From: Cerioporus squamosus
Taxonomy: Eukaryota > Basidiomycota > Agaricomycetes > Polyporales > Polyporaceae
Assembly (NCBI GenBank): GCA_022592435.1
Contig: JABYQS010000103.1
Coordinates: 1-64,000, forward strand
DNA: 64,000 bases
Reading direction: 5' to 3'
Of the stretch, positions 57,701 through 64,000 are shown in pieces; the stretch's first letter is position 1; each line of letters opens with the position of its first letter. A program made the position numbers and the translations under genes. Below the pieces are notes generated by a model. That model worked only from the letters and a program-made list of their open reading frames with translations, did no database searches and had not been told where the DNA came from.

Positions 57701-58856
57701 CCGACGATAATCATGGGGTACGTGTGTATGGCCATATTGTGTGTTGCATTGGGCTTCGATCTGATGACCAGAGTGCAGCGCCGATGTCATGCATCCAGCG
57801 CCGGGGTCTCAAGGTCGCCCGTCATTTACGTCCCTCGTCGCGAGCGTAGACTCCGACAATTCAAGATACGTAGCGGAGTGTCGCGCGCAAACAGGTCGAG
57901 TCGAGATGATCGAAGACCTGAAGGATATGGTTGAGAATGTCCTCAAGCTGTACAAAGACTACCGCGCAGACAAGGAGAAGAAGCCATTCAATCCCCAGCG
58001 GATCATATTCTTCAGGGACGGCGTCTCAGAAGGCGAGTTCCGGCAGGTGCTTCAGAGAGGTAAGTCAATGATCATCATCTTAATCTCTTGCCCGTTCTCC
58101 GTACTCAAGGATATGCAGAACTGCCTCAGTTGCAGGGTACGTTCTCACGTTCGTCATGTCACTCGTCCTGGAAAACCTTACGTCCTTCCTACGCCACTAG
58201 CCGCTTGTGCGACCCTTGGCATACAGCCAAAGATCACCATGCTAGTAGTCGGGAAACGTCATCACGTCCGCTTCTTCCCGATGCGCCAATCCGAAGCAGA
58301 CCCCAGCGGGAACTGTCCCGCAGGTACGGTCGTCGACAGCGACATCACGCATCCCACAGAGTTCGATTTCTACTTGCAGAGTCACAGCGGATAAGTATCT
58401 TTCCGTCTGTCGTTGTGAACTTTCCGGGCTGACGCGAGTTTGTCACTCTATACTTTGCGGCGAGGCAGACAAGCACCGGCGGGACCGACGTCCAGGTCTG
58501 CGCACTACAGCGTGCTGTACGATGAGAACAAGTTCACTCCGGACAGTCTGCAAGCCCTGTCGTACGCGCTCTGCCATGTTTATGCTCGCGCAACTCGATC
58601 CGTATCTATCCCCGCTCCGGTGTACTGTGAGTATAAGTTCTGAGACTTTCCTCCACGCAAACTCCCTATTGACGCTATTCCAGATGCGGGCATTGTATGC
58701 GCTCGGGGAAAACTGCACTACGTGCCAGGTGGCCAAGATCTGTCCGACTCGACAACGCAGCTTTCCCCGGCCGAGGCCGAGCATCAGCTGGAGGCGTTCC
58801 GCTCGGAATTCAAGCCAGTCCACAAGAACACTCGGTATATGATGTACTTCTCGTAG
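54773..58856 (+). CDS. Argonaute (RNA-silencing endonuclease family)
   Basis: A multi-exon gene from ATG 54773 to TAG 58856. The N-terminal about 110 residues are Gly/Arg/Pro-rich ([17 protein letters not shown]). N and linker-1 segments follow ([40 protein letters not shown]). The PAZ region includes [19 protein letters not shown] and [23 protein letters not shown] and PIWI are represented by [32 protein letters not shown] and [11 protein letters not shown]. Slicer residues are visible: Asp in [10 protein letters not shown], Asp in [13 protein letters not shown] and His in [12 protein letters not shown], with a Glu-finger candidate in [12 protein letters not shown]. It is therefore probably cleavage-competent. 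Argonaute loads small RNAs and silences transposons and viruses, which fits a transposon-bearing genome. The chain ends NTRYMMYFS, as in the family (...MYF-like C-terminus). Confidence 0.93.
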
Positions 58857-59881
58857 TCGCTTGCAGATGTCCCTTGGGGAGGGACCGTTTCAGCTTTGCG
58901 CTACACTGACACTTTGCTGAACTTGATCACCCTCCCACGCACAACATACGCACAATCAAACACCTCCGAATTCAAGCCCTGCACTCCGTGTCTGTACTAG
59001 ATAAATGAATCAACGCGTGTATCCTACCCGGCGGGAACTACGACTCGGACTCCAACCGTACATCTCCACAAGCCTGTACGACCGGTGGGACATCCTCAAG
59101 TGCTGCGAATAGAAGAGCCTGACTAGCATTGCAACTTGAAATGTTGTGCGCAAAGAAGATATTCCAACGTGGAGCGCATGCGCTTTCCCAGCCTTCCTCA
59201 GACGCTTCAGCGAGACACTCAGGGCGGCGTCGACGGCTTCTGCGGCGGCATGGCCTGGGCGTCGACATCCATTAGGTCCAGACCAACTTGGCGGCTGTAT
59301 ACGGTGGTCACTCATCGCACGCCCTTCCTCTTCTGATGGTGAGTCCCGCTGGAAAGCTACTTACAAATACAACCGCTGACGACGTGTCGCGCTTGTATAG
59401 CCCAGCGTTATTTTGATCCCTCACATCCCCATAGTCATCGCGGAAATGATGGCTTGTAGATCCCCTGTCACGGTTCTGTCATCTTCTGCTTGATGCGATT
59501 GTAGCTGATGACTTTTCTCCAACAAGCTCCCGAGTCGGGTGAAGAGGTAAGGCGCGACCTAGAGTCAACATCCCTTCCCGGCCGAAGTGCGCATTTGCAA
59601 CCCAGGTACAGTATGTAGGCGCGAGGCTGAGATAGTATGCTTGGTGAGGCAACCGTTTCCACGCGCTTGTTACAAATCTTTCTACCAGAGTCGCTGACCG
59701 AACCCACAGCGAGGTACGCCAGGACCACAGAGGATCGCAGCGCATTCGGGAACATATGACAGACGCTGCAGGTAGCTATAACAGCATCAGGAAACAGGGT
59801 GTCTGGTGCATCGCCAGCACCGGCTTCCCTAGTCGCATTCGCTCGGCTCTAAGATCTCGTATTGCTAGGCTCACTTGCGGC
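58857..59881. other. Intergenic, about 1 kb
   Basis: 3' flank of Argonaute and promoter of GST1. Short frames on both strands lack motifs or splice continuity. No gene supported. Confidence 0.5.
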
Positions 59882-60739
59882 ATGTCTCACGGCAAACAGT
59901 TCACCTTGTACAGTCACAAGACGGGTCCAAACGGCTGGTACGTGCGGAGTCTCCTGTGATCTGCATAGCTTTACTGATACATTTCCTCTTATTGACAGGA
60001 AGGTCGCCTTCGTGCTCGAAGAATTCGGCCTCTCCTACCACAGCATCTACCTCGACTTGGTTAAGCAAGAGCAGCGGGCGCCAGAGCACACGCAGTACAA
60101 CCCCAACGGGCGCATCCCGACGCTCATCGACCATCACAACGGAGACTTCGTGATATGGGAGTCCAACGCCATCCTCCTCTATCTTGTGGACAAGTACGAC
60201 AAGGAGCACAAACTCTCCGTCACCGACGAGAAGGAGAAGCATAGCCTGCTCCAGTGGCTCTTCTTCCAGGCGTCCGGCCAAGGGTTCGTTCGGTTCTCAC
60301 CTATCGGCATCTTTGAGGCAATTGACTGACTGTGCTCGCTCAGCCCGTACTATGGCCAGGTGTTCTGGTTCAAGAACGCCCATCCCGAGCGTGTCCCGAG
60401 CGCAGTGGAGCGCTACCAGAACGAGATCCTCCGCGTGTTCGGGGTGCTCGACGGCGTCCTCGCCAAGCAGCCCTCGGGATGGCTGGTGGGCGGGAAACTC
60501 ACCATCGCCGACCTCTCCTTCGTCATGTGGGACTTGGCCGCCATTACGCTTGCATTGAAGAATCGCGATGACCTGAATGTGGAGAAGATGTATCCCGCAT
60601 TCTATAGGTAAGTGTTCCTGCTCTCAATCGACGTCGACCATGGGATGCTGAAGCGGCGAATTTCAGGTGGCACCAGCGGCTGCTCAAGTGGGAGTCGGTG
60701 GCTAAGCTACTCGAAGTCAGGGCAAGCCTCATGAAGTAG
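59882..60739 (+). CDS. Glutathione S-transferase, Ure2p-like (GST1 of tandem pair)
   Basis: Four exons (59882-59937, 59999-60283, 60344-60607, 60667-60739) encode 225 residues. The thioredoxin-like N-terminal domain is KQFTLYSHKTGPNGWKVAFV followed by YNPNGRIPTLIDHH (cis-Pro) and WESNAILLYLVDKYD, which binds the glutathione gamma-glutamyl group. The helical C-terminal domain has LQWLFFQASGQGPYYGQVFW and LVGGKLTIADLSFVMWDL (capping-box Asp). The pattern is the fungal Ure2p-like class, which conjugates or reduces peroxides and xenobiotics with glutathione; in lignin-degrading fungi this class is expanded and linked to wood extractives. It is cytosolic. The tandem copy at 61765 shares all three introns and long identical DNA blocks. 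Confidence 0.92.
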
Positions 60740-61764
60740 AGGACTGGCGACGGGGCAGGTTGTGTTGTGCACGAGCGAGCGAGTTGACATGGTATGTCTC
60801 ATGGGTGGAGGAGCAAATTTGAAAACTTTACGATGCGTATCCTCATATCCTACTGTTCCCGCGCATCCGCTCGAGGACCGTAGCTGAGCGTGAGTTTTGT
60901 AGATGACAAAGAGGACTGTAATTTGCAATGGCCGTGCTTACAACGACGACGCTGCGGGCCAGGCGGCAAGTCCGTATACAATTGTATGTGGGTGTGAGCT
61001 GGTCGCATAACATCAACAACAAGTAGGTAAAGTCTCGAACGGAGTATACATCCAACCTCGGTTCGAGCTGACGACATCTCACTTTTCTTTATGTCCTTTG
61101 TCACATACGCGCTCCCACTTCACGCCCTTTTGGCTTCGTATCGGTAACGAGAAAGGCAGCCAGATGTTATGTGTCATCCGACGCACGACCGGTGTAGCGA
61201 CCGTGACCTCCTGAATTAAGTTGTTGAAGTTACGCCAGCAACTGATACTTGGCTGCCATCATCCGCATTCGACGATCACTAATACAGCCTCATTTTCTTC
61301 ATCATGAATCGTACGCGCAGAGCCTAACTCGTGAGTATTCGGCACACTAAGCTCCCAGATGCACGGACGCGGGGATGAGAGATCTTCTTGATGGGCGCTG
61401 ACATGCATGACAGAGGAACGTCAGGGAGTTAGTTCGGTGATCCCAATTGTGGGTTGGCGCGTATCGCCAGACAGCGAATGTTGTGACATATCCCCACCGT
61501 TCTAGCGGGCATGGTACGATTGGCGCATGCGGCCACCGATCCCGTCCGCTGATCGGCTGAGTACAAACCACCCATCCACGTACCCGGGTGCTGACAAAAC
61601 CACAAGAACATACCCAAGGGCCCAGCGGCCATGAAGCTTCATAGAGGTATAGAGGCCTTTGGAGACCAAGAGGGTGGTGCATCGCCAGCTCCGCCTTCCC
61701 TGGTCACTCACTCCTCGTACTCGTTGTATCACGTCAGAAGCTATCACTCACCCCGTCTCGCAAT
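60740..61764. other. Intergenic between the GST copies
   Basis: No gene seen. Shortly before each GST start codon a related GCATCGCCAGC(A/T)CCG block occurs (about 59810 and 61680), so part of the promoter was duplicated with the gene. Confidence 0.5.
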
Positions 61765-62633
61765 ATGTCCCACGGCAAGCAATTCACATTCTATACTCAT
61801 CCTAGCGGTCCGAATGGCTGGTATGTCGACGTTCAACCTCATTGGTATCTCCTTTCACTGACCCTTCTTTCGCAGGAAGGTCGCATTCGTTCTGGAGGAA
61901 CTCGGCCTCTCCTACCACAGCGTCTACCTCGACTTCGGCAAGAAGGAGCAGAAGGGCTCGGAGCACACGCAGTACAACCCCAACGGGCGCATCCCGACGC
62001 TCATCGACCATCACAACGGCGACTTCGTGATCTGGGAGTCCAACGCCATCCTGCTCTACCTTGTGGACAAGTACGACAAGGAGCACAAGGTCTCCGTTGC
62101 CGACGAGAGGACAGATATACCATGCTCCAATGGCTCTTCTTCCAGGCGTCCGGCCAGGGGTACGTCGCAGTCCGACTTTGCGCAGCAGATCATACCGACT
62201 CGAAGCTGACTAACGGTGATCTTCCAGCCCATACTACGGCCAGGTGTTCTGGTTCAAGAGCTCCCATCCCGAGCGTGTCCCGAGCGCAGTGGAGCGCTAC
62301 CAGAACGAGATCCTCCGCGTGTTCGGGGTGCTCGACGGCGTCCTCGCCAAGCAGCCCTCGGGGTGGCTTGTCGGCGGGAAGCTCACTGTCGCCGACCTCT
62401 CCTTCGTCATGTGGGACTTGCTCGCCACGACGGTCGCCTTGACGGACCGGACCGACGTGGACGTCGAGAAAACGTACCCCGCCTTCTATGCGTGAGTGGT
62501 CGTGTTCCCGATCGACACTGACCTTTGCACTCGTACTGAAGCGACAGATTGACTTGGCAGATGGCACCAGAGGCTGCTCAGGCAAGCGTCGGTGGCTAAG
62601 CTGCTCGAGGTCCGAGCGAGCCTCATGAAGTGA
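61765..62633 (+). pseudogene. Glutathione S-transferase, Ure2p-like (GST2), 1-nt deletion in exon 2
   Basis: Exons 61765-61820, 61876-62159, 62228-62491 and 62561-62633 mirror GST1, with the same intron phases and lengths except that exon 2 is 284 nt instead of 285. The frame VDKYDKEHKVSVADERT breaks just before MLQWLFFQASGQG, in the segment GAGAGGACAG (about 62104-62113) where GST1 has three more aligned codons in frame. Everything else is conserved, including GPYYGQVFWFKSSHPERV and LVGGKLTVADLSFVMWDLLA. As written, translation would stop or drift after about residue 120. Either a single base (probably a G in a short G run) is missing from the assembly or the duplicate has been inactivated recently. 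Confidence 0.8.
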
Positions 62634-63826
62634 AGGTATTGTGCCGAGGCTCCTTGTGCAGTGCAGCGGCGATGGAGCTCGCACGCTGTACTATGCGTAT
62701 GTTTGAAGGAGCAGGGTATCAACTGCTTTGGGGCACTACCTGGTACATTCGTCAGCCACCATATTGTAACACAACTTAGATGCAACCTTATATCGAGACG
62801 ATACGCACCTTCACTTCGCACTGCACTCGCCTGAGCACATACACTCGGAGTTCAGCAGAGTGACGTATCCCGTATCCCAGAAGACGAACACGAAGATCGA
62901 TCACAACGAGCATGATAAATAACGACGATGCTGCAAGCCGGACGACGAGGTACGTATGCGAACGCGTGCGGTGTGAGCAGGATACAAGCAGAGATGGCGC
63001 AAGAAGGGGGTTCGTTACAATACTAGTACTAGGTAGTGGGCAGTAGGGACGGCCCGGGTTATAGAGTAGGGCGGGAACAGTGGGGGAGAAGGCGGATATA
63101 ATGCACTGTAAGTGAGCCGTGAACGAGGTGGTATGAAACGTTGAAGTCACAGTACACGGACACGGTACGGGATACAGTAGGTATACGAGGTACGAAGGAG
63201 GGTGATATCCTGGGGACAGTCCAATGCGGAATGAAGCGGCCTGGAGAGAGGACAGTGGAAGGCATGAGCTTAGATTAATCGTGCAATGTCGTGAAAGACG
63301 AAGGGCGATGGGTGAGTCGGAACAGATGCAACGAGGGAAGACCGCATGAAACCATGAAGAGCCCAAATGAGAGGGACGAGCATCGAGAGAGGGTTAAATA
63401 CATTGCAGGATGGATCGTTGGATATGAAGCGTATTATTTGGGGGGTGAAGGACTTAAGACTTGAGCGTCGGCGTGCCGTAGCGCTTGAGAACGGGTGGGG
63501 GACTCCCTGGCGACAGAAATTTGAAAGACGCGAGCGGCAGCGGTCGAGACTCGGTATAAATACAAACGACGGAACTTCTATCCACAACGTGCGACATCCC
63601 GGCGTATCGCGCCTATACGCATCTACGGGAATAAGCAACAATGAGCACAACGCGCAGCCGCATCAAGCGAAAACGAACACGAACCAGTCTCCGCATAAAT
63701 AGCCCACATCCCAACAAACACGCACGTCGAAGCCCGTCTTCACCTCCCAACACCGACAGCAGACGTCCCCCAACTTGCAAGTTGGGCAAAACCGCCACGG
63801 CAGCATGAAGCGAGATCGCCCACGCA
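62634..63826. other. Intergenic, about 1.2 kb
   Basis: No gene supported on either strand. An 18-nt perfect palindrome (CCCAACTTGCAAGTTGGG, 63769-63786) lies 41 nt beyond the stop codon of the minus-strand gene at the right edge, in its 3' flank. Confidence 0.5.
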
Positions 63827-64000
63827 TCACCGAATGCGCCAGCCCCCGTCGCCCTTCCTGTTCACCCTCACACCCCCAAAGCCCTCCCGCACGACGAGCC
63901 ACAGCGCCGTGCTCGACACCACATCCTTGATCTCCTCCGCCGTCAGAATCAGGCCCTCCGACCCAGGCGCGCCCGCGCCGTTCCCCCCTCCCTGGTCCTT
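63827..64000 (-). CDS. C-terminal fragment of an unidentified gene
   Basis: An open minus-strand frame runs in from the window edge and ends at TGA 63827-63829. It covers 57 residues: a Gly-rich stretch, then EGLILTAEEIKDVVSSTALW and LVVREGFGGVRVNRKGDGGW. The helical, high-GC, codon-like composition suggests real coding sequence. I do not recognise the family. The 5' part lies outside the window. Confidence 0.5.
   Translation of the reverse strand, partial: KDQGGGNGAGAPGSEGLILTAEEIKDVVSSTALWLVVREGFGGVRVNRKGDGGWRIR

Noticed and set aside
59010..59315. Minus-strand 101-residue frame between Argonaute and GST1
   Set aside because: Not splice-extendable, no motif; likely chance.

Overview
The window looks like nuclear DNA of a filamentous basidiomycete, most likely an agaricomycete and possibly a polypore. 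The evidence is gene structure and content: many GT-AG introns of about 50-60 nt, several exons of only 8-24 nt, FunK1-type protein kinases, a DUF6533 seven-helix membrane protein, a Plavaka-type DNA transposase relic, tandem old yellow enzymes, and an intron-bearing tRNA-Ala. Genes lie on both strands, about one per 2.3 kb. There are no operons, CRISPR arrays or secondary-metabolite core enzymes.

Layout. 1-5.9 kb is transposon-derived: a 5'-truncated Plavaka transposase gene split by a 798-bp non-autonomous element with an 8-bp target duplication, then two lineage-specific uncharacterised genes facing each other head to head. 7-15.4 kb holds a GPI-anchored Kre9/Knh1-like wall protein, a TPR + F-box protein, and two tandem old yellow enzymes (OYE1, OYE2). 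A tRNA-Ala(AGC) with a 21-nt intron follows. 16.7-19.5 kb has a SET/MYND methyltransferase with an apparent 1-nt frameshift, convergent with an ALKBH6-type dioxygenase. 20-22.3 kb is a decayed FunK1 kinase. 22.7-41.8 kb is mostly minus-strand: CHO2 phosphatidylethanolamine N-methyltransferase, a DUF6533 protein, a single-pass membrane protein with a coding minisatellite, a divergent Cdc20/Cdh1-like WD40 protein, a GPI protein, an HD-domain cyanamide-hydratase-like enzyme and eEF1B. 42-54.3 kb has a cytidine-deaminase-fold protein, a second FunK1 kinase, a third OYE, a DNAJC7-like co-chaperone, mitochondrial OXA1 and a DUF202 membrane protein. 54.8-58.9 kb encodes an Argonaute. 59.9-62.6 kb is a GST pair, the second copy carrying a 1-nt deletion. 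The right edge cuts a minus-strand gene.

How the genes work together. Most are independent housekeeping or lineage-specific genes. Two functional themes recur: reductive or conjugative handling of electrophiles (three OYEs, two Ure2-type GSTs, a cyanamide-hydratase-like HD enzyme) and membrane or organelle biogenesis (CHO2, OXA1). The grouping of detoxification-type genes could be a coincidence of local duplication. I found no convincing new multi-gene system. The most informative signals are the insertion that split the Plavaka gene, the OYE paralogues with altered active-site residues, the repeated 1-nt frameshifts (real decay or sequencing errors), the micro-exons, and the coding minisatellite.

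Exon boundaries are my own reading of splice consensus and frame continuity. Where I list exons, the coding lengths sum to a multiple of three unless I say otherwise.
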